Positions 35,438-44,121 of a DNA stretch of 64,000 nt are shown in pieces. Each line of letters starts with the position of its first letter. The stretch's first letter is position 1. A model generated the notes under the pieces. It worked only from the letters and a program-made list of their open reading frames with translations, did not search any database and was not told the origin of the DNA. This stretch comes from Kocuria palustris (GTDB taxonomy: Bacteria > Actinomycetota > Actinomycetes > Actinomycetales > Micrococcaceae): assembly GCF_007666205.1 (NCBI RefSeq), contig NZ_VDOR01000002.1, forward strand, positions 186,001-250,000. Direction: 5' to 3'. Made by a program: the position numbers and the translations under genes.

Positions 35438-37015
35438 ATGTCACAGCACTCCGCCGAGCACCCCGACCGACCGGATCCGTCGTCCGCCGCCCCGAGCGCG
35501 ACGACCATCTCCGGGCCGATCAAGGTCATCCTGGGCGTCCTCGTCTTCACCGCATTCGTCATGATGGTCAACGAGACGACGCTGGCCGTGTCCCTGCCGT
35601 CGATCATGGCCGACTTCTCGATCGCCGCGGGCACCGCCCAGTGGGTGCTCACCGGCTTCATGCTCGCGATGGCGGTGGTCATGCCGATGACCGGGTGGCT
35701 GCTCGAGCGGTTCACCACCCGGTCCATCTTCTTCTTCGCCGTCGGGTCCTTCCTCGCGGGCACCGTCGTCGCCGCGGTCACCCCGTCGTTCGGCCTGCTG
35801 CTCGCGGCGCGCCTGGCGCAGGGCGCCGGCACCGCCGTGATCCTCCCGCTGCTGATGACCGTGGCCATGACCCTGGTGCCCGCCCCGCGCAGAGGTGCGG
35901 TGATGGGGCTGATCGCCGTGGTCATGGCCGTCGGCCCGGCGATCGGCCCCACTGTGGCGGGGGCGATCCTCGGCTTCACCTCCTGGCACGGGATCTTCTG
36001 GTGCATGATTCCGCTCGTGGCAGGGGCGGGAGTCCTGGGCGCCGTCCGGCTCACGAACGTCACCGAGCCGCGTCCCGTTCCGCTCGATCCGCTGTCCGTC
36101 GTGCTGTCGCCGCTGGCCTTCGGCGGGCTGGTCTACGGGCTGAGCTCCATCGGCGTCATCCTCGACGGCGGCCCGGGAGCCCGCACCCCGCTGGTGATCC
36201 TGGGGATCGGCGTGGTGGCCGTGGTCCTGTTCATCCGGCGTCAGCTGGCCCGGGGCCGTGACGATGAGGCGCTGCTCGATCTTCGGCCGCTGGGCGTGCG
36301 CAACTTCGCACTGTCCGTCGTGGTGGTCGTCGCGCTGATGGGGGCCATGCTCGGCGTCGTCAACACGCTGCCCCTGTACCTCCAGGGGTCCCTCCTGGTC
36401 AGTGCTCTGGTCTCCGGCCTGGTGATGCTGCCCGGCGGGCTGCTCGAAGGCGTCCTGTCCCCGATCGCAGGCCGGCTCTACGACCGTTTCGGGCCGCGGC
36501 CCCTCATCATCCCCGGCGTGCTGCTGATCACCGGGAGCCTGTTCCTGCTCTCGACCATCGACGAGAGCACGGCCCTGGGGACGGTGATCGCCCTGCACGT
36601 GGTGTTCTGCATCGGCCTGGCCGCATCCTTCAGTCCTCTGATGACCACGGCGCTCGGATCGCTGCCGACGCATCTGTACGGCCATGGCTCGGCCATCCTG
36701 AACACGCTGCAGCAGCTGGCGGGCGCGGCCGGCACCGCCGGGCTCATCACCGTCTGCAGCGAGGTCAGCGAGGCCGCGCGCGCCGGCGGCGCATCGGAGC
36801 CCGCGGCCCTGGCCGACGGGACGAGCTCCGCGTTCCTGACCGCCGCCGTCGTGGCACTGGCGGCGTCAGCGGTCTCGCTGTTCATCACCAGAGCGCCGGG
36901 CGCCGACAGCGGGCAGCCCGAGACCGTCGTGGAGACGACGGCGCAGCCCGCGGCCGAGGCGAAGTCCCGCTCGGGCGCACACCGTGCGCCGGAGGCGGGC
37001 GGCCGGCAGTCCTGA
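35438..37015 (+). CDS. DHA2 family multidrug efflux MFS transporter
   Basis: A 525-residue, 14-segment major facilitator of the LmrB/EmrB (DHA2) drug:proton antiporter type. It has the motif DHA2 segment NETTLAVSLPSIMADF in TM1 and GWLLERFTTRS as motif A between TM2 and TM3, plus GPAIGPTVAGAIL as motif C. The C-terminal 40 residues are hydrophilic. The substrate is unknown. It is followed after 12 nt by a run of 18 G. Composition and context suggest an accessory gene between the tad locus and the helicase. Confidence 0.92.
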   Translation: MSQHSAEHPDRPDPSSAAPSATTISGPIKVILGVLVFTAFVMMVNETTLAVSLPSIMADFSIAAGTAQWVLTGFMLAMAVVMPMTGWLLERFTTRSIFFFAVGSFLAGTVVAAVTPSFGLLLAARLAQGAGTAVILPLLMTVAMTLVPAPRRGAVMGLIAVVMAVGPAIGPTVAGAILGFTSWHGIFWCMIPLVAGAGVLGAVRLTNVTEPRPVPLDPLSVVLSPLAFGGLVYGLSSIGVILDGGPGARTPLVILGIGVVAVVLFIRRQLARGRDDEALLDLRPLGVRNFALSVVVVVALMGAMLGVVNTLPLYLQGSLLVSALVSGLVMLPGGLLEGVLSPIAGRLYDRFGPRPLIIPGVLLITGSLFLLSTIDESTALGTVIALHVVFCIGLAASFSPLMTTALGSLPTHLYGHGSAILNTLQQLAGAAGTAGLITVCSEVSEAARAGGASEPAALADGTSSAFLTAAVVALAASAVSLFITRAPGADSGQPETVVETTAQPAAEAKSRSGAHRAPEAGGRQS

Positions 37016-37027
37016 AGACACCCCTGC

Positions 37028-37045
37028 GGGGGGGGGGGGGGGGGG
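37028..37045 (+). repeat. Poly-G homopolymer (18 G)
   Basis: Eighteen consecutive G residues lie 12 nt after the efflux gene stop and 58 nt before the next start codon. CCCCTG just before it could pair with part of the run. The tract is prone to slippage and to sequencing error. Confidence 0.9.
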
Positions 37046-37103
37046 TCGCACGGGCCGCAGCCGACCCAGGCGGCGACCCGCGGCATGAGAGGAGAACGAG
37101 GCC

Positions 37104-37556
37104 ATGAATGCCGTGCACCGGCTGATGACCGTCCATCACGAGTACTTGGCGCGCTGGCTGAGCGATGGCCGCCGCGCCGATCTGGACGCTTTCCTGAACG
37201 TGCACCATCCGGGCTTCTCCCTCGTGACGACGGACGGCGAGATCCTCGGCCTCGATGCGCTGCGCTCGGGACTCAGCGGCTCCGGGGGCTCTCGACCCGG
37301 GCTGAGCATCGCGATCAGCGGGCTGACGCGGCTGGGACCGGAGACCCATCGGTTCCTCGAGCAGCACGTGATGGGCTCCGAGGCGGTCGATGCGCGGATC
37401 GTCACCTGCGTCCTGCGCGGTGAGCACGTCATTGCGCTGCAGGAGACGACCAGACCGCTCGGGCACAGCTGCTCCGGGGACGAGCCGCCCGGGGCGGGAT
37501 CGCGGCCATTCAGCGGACCGTGGTTCTCAGCCGCAGACCCGACGCGGAGGGCGTGA
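37104..37556 (+). CDS. NTF2-like (SnoaL/DUF4440-type) small protein
   Basis: A 150-residue protein. The first about 110 residues fit an NTF2-like cone fold: an N-terminal helix with YLARWLSDGRRADLDAFLNVHHPGFSLV, a DGEILGLDALRSGL segment, and a final strand with HVIALQETTRP. Members include small hydrolases and binding proteins, so function cannot be assigned. The last about 35 residues are disordered. AGGAGAA lies about 10 nt before the ATG. Confidence 0.65.
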   Translation: MNAVHRLMTVHHEYLARWLSDGRRADLDAFLNVHHPGFSLVTTDGEILGLDALRSGLSGSGGSRPGLSIAISGLTRLGPETHRFLEQHVMGSEAVDARIVTCVLRGEHVIALQETTRPLGHSCSGDEPPGAGSRPFSGPWFSAADPTRRA

Positions 37557-37580
37557 GCCCGTCGCGGCGGGCGATCCGGT

Positions 37581-38294
37581 TCAGCCCAGGCGGTAGGCCC
37601 GGAACGGCATGGCGTGGTCCACGCCGAGAGCCCTGCCCGCCCCGGCGGTGGCGCTCGTGATCAGATCGCGGGGCGCCGGATGGTCCGGCAGGTCGGCGAG
37701 GTACTCGGCGTGCTGCTCGAGCGAGGCGATGCCGCGCTCGAGCGGGGCCCCGCTCACGTCGACGGCGTGGGTCGGCTCGGCGGCCTCCGCGACCAGCAGC
37801 CAGGTCGTCCCCCACGGCTCGAGGCCCTCGTCCTCGGCGAGCTCGCGGAAGGCCCAGCGGTTGTCCGCGTCGCGCACGGCGTCGGCGGCGGCGAGCCCGG
37901 CCACGCGATGATCGGCCATGTTCAGGCCCCACGGGACTTCCTCGGCCCAGGTCATCGTCACCAGGGCGTCCGGGCGCACGCGGCGGATCTGCCGCGCGAT
38001 GTCCCGCCGGAGCCCGAGCGAGGGCTCCAGATGGCCGTCGGGGAAGCCGAGGATCGTCAGGTCCTGCACGCCGACGGCCTCGCACGCGCGGCGCTGCTCC
38101 TGGGCTCGCAGCGGACCGGTCTCGGCGGGATCGCGCTGCATTCCGGCCTCGCCGCTCGTCAGCAGGAGGTAGGAGACCTCGATGCCGCGCTCGACCCAGC
38201 GGGCCGCGGCGGTCGAGACGCCGTACTCGAGGTCGTCGGGGTGGGCCACCACGCACAGCACGCGGCGGAAGTCGTCATCGGGCAGCGGCTCCAA
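37581..38294 (-). CDS. PIG-L family deacetylase
   Basis: A 237-residue zinc-dependent N-acetyl hydrolase of the LmbE/MshB family. The metal-binding AHPDDLEYG near residue 17 and the later His in NMADHRVAG are conserved. MshB/Mca-type relatives act on mycothiol precursors or conjugates, but this protein is not clearly either, so the substrate is open. Translation begins at a TTG (38294) preceded by GGAGGAGG at about 7 nt. It converges on the NTF2-like gene. Confidence 0.87.
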   Translation of the reverse strand: MEPLPDDDFRRVLCVVAHPDDLEYGVSTAAARWVERGIEVSYLLLTSGEAGMQRDPAETGPLRAQEQRRACEAVGVQDLTILGFPDGHLEPSLGLRRDIARQIRRVRPDALVTMTWAEEVPWGLNMADHRVAGLAAADAVRDADNRWAFRELAEDEGLEPWGTTWLLVAEAAEPTHAVDVSGAPLERGIASLEQHAEYLADLPDHPAPRDLITSATAGAGRALGVDHAMPFRAYRLG

Positions 38295-38400
38295 GGATTG
38301 TCCTCCTCCGGTCGGGATCCCAGTCTCTCAGCCCGAGAGCCCCGAGTCCCAGGGGGGGGCATCCGCCGCAGACCCGACCCTGCGGGGGCGGCCGGCCGCT

Positions 38401-40782
38401 TCATCGATCGGCGTCAGCCTCCGGGGCCGCGTCGAGCAGCACCTCGAGCAGCCGCACCGCGGCCCGCTTGTCGAGCGGCTGGTTGCGGTTGCCGCACTTC
38501 GGAGACTGCACGCACGACGGGCAGCCGGCCTCGCAGCGGCAGGCCGTGATCGCGTCGCGCGTGGCGCCGAGCCAGCGGCGGGCGAGCTCGTAGCCGCGCT
38601 CGGCGAAGCCCGCGCCGCCGGGGTGCCCGTCGTGCACGAAGATCGTCGGCAGCTCGGTGTCGACATGCCGGGCGGTGGAGAGCCCGCCCACGTCCCACCG
38701 GTCGCACGTGGCCAGCAGCGGCAGCAGCCCGATCATGGCGTGCTCGGCGGCATGCAGCGCGCCCGGCAGGTCGGGCTCCTCGATGCCCGCGGCGGCCAGC
38801 TCGGGCTGGGGGGCCGTGAACCACACGCCCCGGGTCCGCAGCTGCGTGGGCGGCAGGTCCAGCGGCTCCTCGCCGAGCACCTCGTTGCCGGGGACGGCCC
38901 TGCGCTGGAACGAGACGACCTGCGAGGTCACCTGGACCTCTCCGAAGCGCACGGCCACCGGCCCCCACTGCCGGGAGCGCTCCTGCTCGATCACCGACAC
39001 GGAGGTGACATCGCGCGCCGAGGTCCAGAAATCGGGCTGGGCCCGGGTCACGGAGACCACGTGCTGGTCGAGATCGAGGTCGTCCACCAGGTACGAGCGG
39101 CCCTGGTGGACGTAGACGGCCCCCGGGTGGGTCTGCCGGTGCGCCTGCGCGGCTCCGATCGAGCCGAGCAGCTGCCCGGTGCCCGTCTCGATGATCTGCA
39201 GCGGCCCGCCGCCGTCGCCGCGGATCGAGACCATCCCCGCGGGGTCCTCGGCATGGGTCCAGTACCAGCCGGTGGGACGACGGCGCAGTCGGCCCGCGGC
39301 CTCGAGCGAGTCCACGATCGAGCGCGCGCCCGGCCCGAAGAGCTCGAGCTCCTCGGCCCGCAGCGGGGTCTCGGCCGCGGCCGCGCACAAGTGCGGGGCC
39401 AGGACGTAGGGATTGCCCGGGTCGAAGACGGTCGCCTCGACGGGATCGTCGAACAGGGCCTCGTGATGATGGACCAGGTAGGTGTCCAGAGGGTCCTCCC
39501 GGGCGATGAACGCCGCGAGGGCGTCCTGCCCGGCGCGGCCGGCGCGCCCGATCTGCTGGAAGAACGAGCTGCGGGTCCCCGGCCACCCGGCCACGAGCAC
39601 GGCGTCGAGCCCCGCGACGTCGAGCCCGAGCTCGAGCGCCGAGGTGGACGACAGCCCGAGCAGGCGGCCGTCGCGCAGCTGCTGCTCGATCTCGCGCCGC
39701 TCCTCGGGCAGGTAGCCCGAGCGGTAGGCGGCCACCCGGTGGGCCTGCCCCGGCTCGATCTCCTCGAGCTGCCGCCGAGCGATCTGCGCGATGGTCTCGG
39801 AGCCGCGCCGCGAGCCGATGAACGCCAGGGTGCGCACCTGCTTCAGCACGAGATCCGTGAGCATCTCGGCGGCCTCGACCGTGGGGCTGCGGCGCACCGG
39901 GGCCCCGTTCTCGCCCTCGGCGCCCGACTGCTCGGGCTCCCACAGCACGACCGTCACGGGCCCGTGCGCGGAGGTGTCCTCCTGGACGGCGGTCACCGCC
40001 GCGTCCGGGACGCCGATGAGCCGGGCGAACGACTCCTGCGGCCGGGCCGAGGTGGCCGAGGCCCCGATGCAGATCGGCTGCGCGCCGTAGAGCGCGGCCA
40101 CGCGGCGCAGGCGGCGCAGCACCTCGGCGACATGAGAGCCGAAGACGCCGCGGTAGACGTGCGCCTCGTCGACGATCACCCAGCGCAGGCGGCGCAGGAA
40201 CCGCGACCACTGCTGATGGTTCGGCAGCACGCCGGCGTGGAGCATGTCCGGATTGCACAGCACGGCATCGGCGTGATCGCGGATCCAGCGGCGCTCGGAG
40301 CCGGGGGTGTCCCCGTCGTAGGTCCGGGCGCGGACGTCGAGGCCCGGCCCCCCGGAGGCGCGGCCGGCTCCGATCAGGGCCTCGAGTGCGCTGAGCTGAT
40401 CGGCCGCCAGCGCCTTGGTGGGGGACAGGTAGAGCGCCGTCGCCTCCTCGGGGTGCTGGAGCCGGCCGGGTTCGCGCCGTGCCGCCAGCCGCCCGCGGTG
40501 CAGGTCCGAGAGCACGGGGGCCTGGTACGTCAGGGACTTCCCGGAGGCCGTGCCCGTGGCCGCGATGACGTGACCGGCCTGCGCGGCCTCGATCGCCCGG
40601 GCCTGATGCGCGTACGGCTGCTGGATGCCGAGCAGCGCGTACGCGGCGATCACGTCCGGATGGATCGAGCTCGGCCAGGCGGCGCTCACGGCCTCGCGGC
40701 CCGGCAGCTCGCGGACATGGCGCACCTGCTCGGGAGCCGCGCCGCGGCCGAGCAGCGGGACCAGGGGATGGGGCTCGGTCAT
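38401..40782 (-). CDS. DEAD/DEAH helicase with DUF1998 domain (MrfA-like)
   Basis: A 793-residue superfamily 2 helicase. Motif I is ATGTASGKSLTYQAP, motif II VIVDEAHVYRG and motif III SATSARP, with a helicase C domain containing GRAGRAGQ. The C-terminal DUF1998 region has the four-cysteine cluster CRCEAGCPSCVQSPKCGN. Bacillus MrfA, with this architecture, repairs mitomycin C damage with the nuclease MrfB. No MrfB-like exonuclease is adjacent here. The ATG lies 6 nt after GAGAAT, suggesting leaderless translation. Confidence 0.92.
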   Translation of the reverse strand: MTEPHPLVPLLGRGAAPEQVRHVRELPGREAVSAAWPSSIHPDVIAAYALLGIQQPYAHQARAIEAAQAGHVIAATGTASGKSLTYQAPVLSDLHRGRLAARREPGRLQHPEEATALYLSPTKALAADQLSALEALIGAGRASGGPGLDVRARTYDGDTPGSERRWIRDHADAVLCNPDMLHAGVLPNHQQWSRFLRRLRWVIVDEAHVYRGVFGSHVAEVLRRLRRVAALYGAQPICIGASATSARPQESFARLIGVPDAAVTAVQEDTSAHGPVTVVLWEPEQSGAEGENGAPVRRSPTVEAAEMLTDLVLKQVRTLAFIGSRRGSETIAQIARRQLEEIEPGQAHRVAAYRSGYLPEERREIEQQLRDGRLLGLSSTSALELGLDVAGLDAVLVAGWPGTRSSFFQQIGRAGRAGQDALAAFIAREDPLDTYLVHHHEALFDDPVEATVFDPGNPYVLAPHLCAAAAETPLRAEELELFGPGARSIVDSLEAAGRLRRRPTGWYWTHAEDPAGMVSIRGDGGGPLQIIETGTGQLLGSIGAAQAHRQTHPGAVYVHQGRSYLVDDLDLDQHVVSVTRAQPDFWTSARDVTSVSVIEQERSRQWGPVAVRFGEVQVTSQVVSFQRRAVPGNEVLGEEPLDLPPTQLRTRGVWFTAPQPELAAAGIEEPDLPGALHAAEHAMIGLLPLLATCDRWDVGGLSTARHVDTELPTIFVHDGHPGGAGFAERGYELARRWLGATRDAITACRCEAGCPSCVQSPKCGNRNQPLDKRAAVRLLEVLLDAAPEADADR

Positions 40783-40788
40783 CCGCGC

Positions 40789-40794
40789 ATTCTC
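40789..40794 (-). promoter_or_regulatory. -10-like box of leaderless promoter for the helicase gene
   Basis: GAGAAT on the minus strand is followed by 6 nt and the ATG at 40782. Confidence 0.4.
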
Positions 40795-40889
40795 CCACCG
40801 GCGGCGCGGGGGCGGGAGGATGCCGGGACGGATGAGGCCGCCGGAGCAGAAACTGCGGGCAAGGCCTCGCCTCCGGGGCCCGGCAGGAC

Positions 40890-40895
40890 GAAGAT
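40890..40895 (+). promoter_or_regulatory. -10-like box of leaderless promoter for the first PPOX gene
   Basis: GAAGAT is followed by 6 nt and the ATG at 40902. Confidence 0.4.
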
Positions 40896-40901
40896 GGGCT
40901 C

Positions 40902-41369
40902 ATGGACAAGGACATCCTCCACCCCGAGCCGCTGCCGGAGCAGGACGGCCCCGCACAGGACCGCTCCGAGCACGACGGCGTCGTCACGCAGCTGACCGAC
41001 GACGAGTGCTGGGACCTGCTCGAGGAGAGCCGCTTCGGCCGTCTGGGCACCCGCGACGGCGACGAGATCGAGATCACCCCGGTCAACTTCATCGCCGACG
41101 GCGGCAAGATCTTCTTCCGCTCGGCCCGCGGCTCCAAGCTGCTGCGCCTGACCCTGTACTCGCAGGTCGCCTTCGAGATCGACCACGTGGCCGGCGGGCG
41201 GGCCTGGTCCGTGATCGTGCGCGGGCACGCCCGGACGCTCACGGCGCCCGAGGACCTCGTGCGCTTCGAGCGGCTCGGGCTGCGGCCGTGGCTGGACACC
41301 GAGAAGCTCGAGATCGTGGAGATCGAGCCCTACCGCCTGACGGGGCGCCGCTTCACCCTGCAGGGCTGA
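40902..41369 (+). CDS. PPOX-class FMN-binding protein, copy 1
   Basis: A 155-residue flavin-split-barrel protein related to pyridoxamine 5'-phosphate oxidase and F420/FMN reductases. After an acidic head, ESRFGRLGTRDGDEIEITPV contains the typical FGRL...PVNF entry, followed by FFRSARGSKLLRL and a C-terminal strand with RFTLQG. It probably binds FMN or heme as a dimer; the substrate is unknown. A paralogue lies at 44.1 kb, separated by trhO and a methyltransferase gene. Confidence 0.82.
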   Translation: MDKDILHPEPLPEQDGPAQDRSEHDGVVTQLTDDECWDLLEESRFGRLGTRDGDEIEITPVNFIADGGKIFFRSARGSKLLRLTLYSQVAFEIDHVAGGRAWSVIVRGHARTLTAPEDLVRFERLGLRPWLDTEKLEIVEIEPYRLTGRRFTLQG

Positions 41370-41419
41370 GCCGCACTGCGGGCCCGGCCCTGCGGCGAGG
41401 CTGCGGCGCCCGGCGCCGC

Positions 41420-41425
41420 TAGCCT
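41420..41425 (+). promoter_or_regulatory. -10 box of leaderless promoter for trhO
   Basis: TAGCCT is followed by 6 nt and the GTG at 41432. Confidence 0.5.
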
Positions 41426-41431
41426 GGTGCG

Positions 41432-42388
41432 GTGACCGTGAACCGCATCCTGCTCCACTACCGGATCGTCGCCCTGCCGGATCCCCGGGCCGTCGCGCTG
41501 TGGCAGGAGGCCCTGTGCGAGCGCCTGGGCCTGCGCGGGCGCATCATCGTCTCGCCCCAGGGGCTCAACGGGACCGTCGGCGGGGAGGTCGGCGCGCTCA
41601 AGCAGTACGCCAGGTCCACCAGGCGCCACCCCGCCTTCGCGGACCTCGAGCCGAAGTGGTCGGACGGCTCCGCCGCCGACTTCCCCCGCCTGTCCGTCAA
41701 GGTGCGCGACGAGCTCGTGGGCTTCGGCGCCCCGGACGAGGTCGAGGTCGACGAGCACGGCGTGGTCGACGGCGGCGCGCGGCTGAGCCCCCAGGAGCTC
41801 GATGCGATGGCCGCGGCCCGCGACGACCTGGTCCTGTTCGACGGCCGGAATGCCTGGGAGGCCCGGATCGGGCGCTTCCGCGGGGCCGTGGTGCCCCAGG
41901 CCGAGACGAGCCGGGACATCGTCGCCGAGCTCGGCTCCGGGGCCTACGACCACCTCAGGGACCGGCCGGTCGTGACCTACTGCACGGGCGGCATCCGGTG
42001 CGAGTTCCTCTCGGCCATGATGCGCCGGCGGGGCTTCCGCGAGGTCTACCAGCTCGACGGCGGCATCGTGCGCTACGGCGAGGCCCGCGGCGATGCCGGG
42101 CTGTGGGAGGGGTCCCTGGCCGTGTTCGACGACCGGGGCGCCCTCGAGTTCTCCGAGGCCGCCTCCGTCATCGGCCGCTGCGACGTGTGCGCCGCCCCGG
42201 CCCGGCGCTTCATCAACTGCGCCCGCCCGCGCTGCCACCGGCGGCTGCTCGTGTGCACGGCGCACCGCGGCGCCCACGACGACGGCCCCGGGATCCTGTG
42301 CCCCCAGGGATGCCGCGACGCCCGCACCGGGGCGCCGCTGGCCCCCGTCCCGAGCGCCGCCGGTCACGCCGGCGAGGAGGCCCGATGA
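41432..42388 (+). CDS. trhO: tRNA uridine(34) hydroxylase TrhO (rhodanese-like)
   Basis: A 318-residue YceA/TrhO-type protein that oxygen-dependently hydroxylates U34 of some tRNAs. The N-terminal acylphosphatase-like domain (YRIVALPDP...SPQGLNGTVGG) is followed by a rhodanese domain with the active-site YCTGGIRCE. A C-terminal cysteine-rich segment (CDVCAAPARRFINCAR, CHRRLLVC) may bind zinc. Two in-frame GTGs are close; 41432 is chosen because TAGCCT is 6 nt upstream. It overlaps the methyltransferase gene (ATGA). Confidence 0.9.
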   Translation: MTVNRILLHYRIVALPDPRAVALWQEALCERLGLRGRIIVSPQGLNGTVGGEVGALKQYARSTRRHPAFADLEPKWSDGSAADFPRLSVKVRDELVGFGAPDEVEVDEHGVVDGGARLSPQELDAMAAARDDLVLFDGRNAWEARIGRFRGAVVPQAETSRDIVAELGSGAYDHLRDRPVVTYCTGGIRCEFLSAMMRRRGFREVYQLDGGIVRYGEARGDAGLWEGSLAVFDDRGALEFSEAASVIGRCDVCAAPARRFINCARPRCHRRLLVCTAHRGAHDDGPGILCPQGCRDARTGAPLAPVPSAAGHAGEEAR

Positions 42389-44121
42389 CCGAGAGCACCG
42401 ACAGCATCGACAGCGTCGTCCCGTCCGGTCGGGCCTTCGCGAACGTGGCCGACGCCCCGCGCTCCGATGACCCCGGACTGATCGGCCGGCTGGCCGAGGC
42501 CCTCGACGACGTGGGATTCCTGGCCGGCCCGATCACCGAGCTGCTCGGATCCGCCGCCGTGGAGGCCCTGGGCCGCGACCAGGCCGCCCCCGCCCTGCGG
42601 GTCCTGCGCCGGATCGCCGCCGACGGCGACCGGGCCGCCGCCGGCCCGCAGCGGCGGCTGGCCCTCGTCGTCGAGCTCTTCCTGCTGGCCCGCCCCGTGC
42701 CCCGCGCGGCCCTGGCGGCCGCGCTGCCGCAGATCTCCCCGGAGGAGCTGGCGCACCTGGGCCTCGTGGAGTGCCGGGGCGACGAGGTCCTCAGCCGCGT
42801 GGACCTCGACGTCCACGAGACCGAGGACATGCACCTGCGGGTGGCCGCCGATCTCACGGGCTTCCAGCGTCCGGGGGCTGCGCTGCGCCCGGATCACGTG
42901 CTCGGCATCGGGGGCGCCTCGCAGACCCTGGTGCAGATCGCCGATCCGCGCCCGGTGCGGCGGGCGCTGGATCTGGGGACGGGCTGCGGAGTCCAGAGCT
43001 TCCATCTGCTGCGCCGGGCCGAGCACGTGATCGCCACGGACCTCTCCGCCCGCGCACTGGCCTTCGCCCGCTTCAACCTCGTGCTCAACGCCGCGGCCCT
43101 GGGCCTGGACCCGCAGGACCCTGAGGCCCGCATCGAGCTGCGCCGGGGCTCGCTGCTGGAGCCCGTGGCGGGGGAGCGGTTCGACCTCGTGGTCTCGAAC
43201 CCGCCGTTCGTGATCACGCCGCGCGTCCCGCACGAGGACGAGGCGCAGCGCTACACCTACCGCGACGGCGGCCGGCGCGGCGATGCCCTGGTGGCCGAGC
43301 TGATCGGGGCCCTGGGAGACGTCCTGGCCCCCGGCGGCAGCGCGCACCTGCTGGGCAACTGGGAGATCCCCGCGGAGGCCGTGCGGCGCGCCGACGGGCA
43401 GATCGAGCGTGCCTGGTCCGAGCGCGTGCGCTCCTGGATCCCCGCCGGGCTCGACGCCTGGGCCATCCAGCGGGAGATCGAGACCCCCGAGGGCTATGCG
43501 GAGACCTGGCTGCGCGATGCCTCCGAGCACACGGACCGCGCCCGCTTCGAGGCGTCGTACGACGCCTACCTGGAGGACTTCGCCTCCCGGGAGGTCGCGG
43601 GCGTGGGATTCGGCTGGCTGCGCCTGGACCGGCCGCGGGAGGGGGAGCAGCGGCCGCCGCGGCTGCGCTTCGAGCACCTCGGCCACCCCGTCCGGCAGCC
43701 CGTCGGGGCCGTGCTGGCCGAGACGGTGCGACGCGAGCGCATGCTCGACCGGCTGGGGGCGCAGTGGGAGCACCTGCATCTGGAGGTCCCCGAGCACGTC
43801 ACCGAGGAGCGTCACGGCCGCCCGGGGGCGACGGACCCGTCCGTGATCCTGCTGCGCCAGGGCGCCGGGCTGCAGCGCACCTCGGTGCTGACCTCGGCCG
43901 CCGCCGGGCTCGCCGGGGCCTGCGACGGCGAGCTGAGCGTCGCGCAGATCGTCGGCGCCCTGGGGGCCCTGCTGGACTGGCAGGCGCCCGAGGGCGAGCG
44001 CCCGCGGGAGGCGCTCGCGCTGCTCGAGCAGACCCGGCACCTGCTGATCGACGGGTTCCTCGAGGCTCCGGCCGGGGACGATCCCGCGGGTTACGGGGGG
44101 AGCGGGGAGGTGCCAGGATGA
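42385..44121 (+). CDS. Class I SAM-dependent methyltransferase (DUF7059-type head)
   Basis: A 578-residue protein. The N-terminal about 160 residues are a helical domain typical of actinobacterial enzymes of this kind. The central Rossmann methyltransferase has ALDLGTGCGVQSFHLL for SAM binding and the SNPPFVI motif, which marks N-methylation of a planar amide or base, as in HemK/RsmC-type enzymes. The roughly 200-residue C-terminal part is of unknown function. The substrate may be protein, rRNA or tRNA. It is translationally coupled to trhO, which hints at RNA modification. Confidence 0.85.
   Translation: MTESTDSIDSVVPSGRAFANVADAPRSDDPGLIGRLAEALDDVGFLAGPITELLGSAAVEALGRDQAAPALRVLRRIAADGDRAAAGPQRRLALVVELFLLARPVPRAALAAALPQISPEELAHLGLVECRGDEVLSRVDLDVHETEDMHLRVAADLTGFQRPGAALRPDHVLGIGGASQTLVQIADPRPVRRALDLGTGCGVQSFHLLRRAEHVIATDLSARALAFARFNLVLNAAALGLDPQDPEARIELRRGSLLEPVAGERFDLVVSNPPFVITPRVPHEDEAQRYTYRDGGRRGDALVAELIGALGDVLAPGGSAHLLGNWEIPAEAVRRADGQIERAWSERVRSWIPAGLDAWAIQREIETPEGYAETWLRDASEHTDRARFEASYDAYLEDFASREVAGVGFGWLRLDRPREGEQRPPRLRFEHLGHPVRQPVGAVLAETVRRERMLDRLGAQWEHLHLEVPEHVTEERHGRPGATDPSVILLRQGAGLQRTSVLTSAAAGLAGACDGELSVAQIVGALGALLDWQAPEGERPREALALLEQTRHLLIDGFLEAPAGDDPAGYGGSGEVPG

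Noticed and set aside
37028-37045. Poly-G tract as a phase-variable switch inside a coding region
   Set aside because: The run is intergenic and 12 nt past the stop codon, so frame switching of the pump is not supported. It is kept only as a repeat and possible expression effect.
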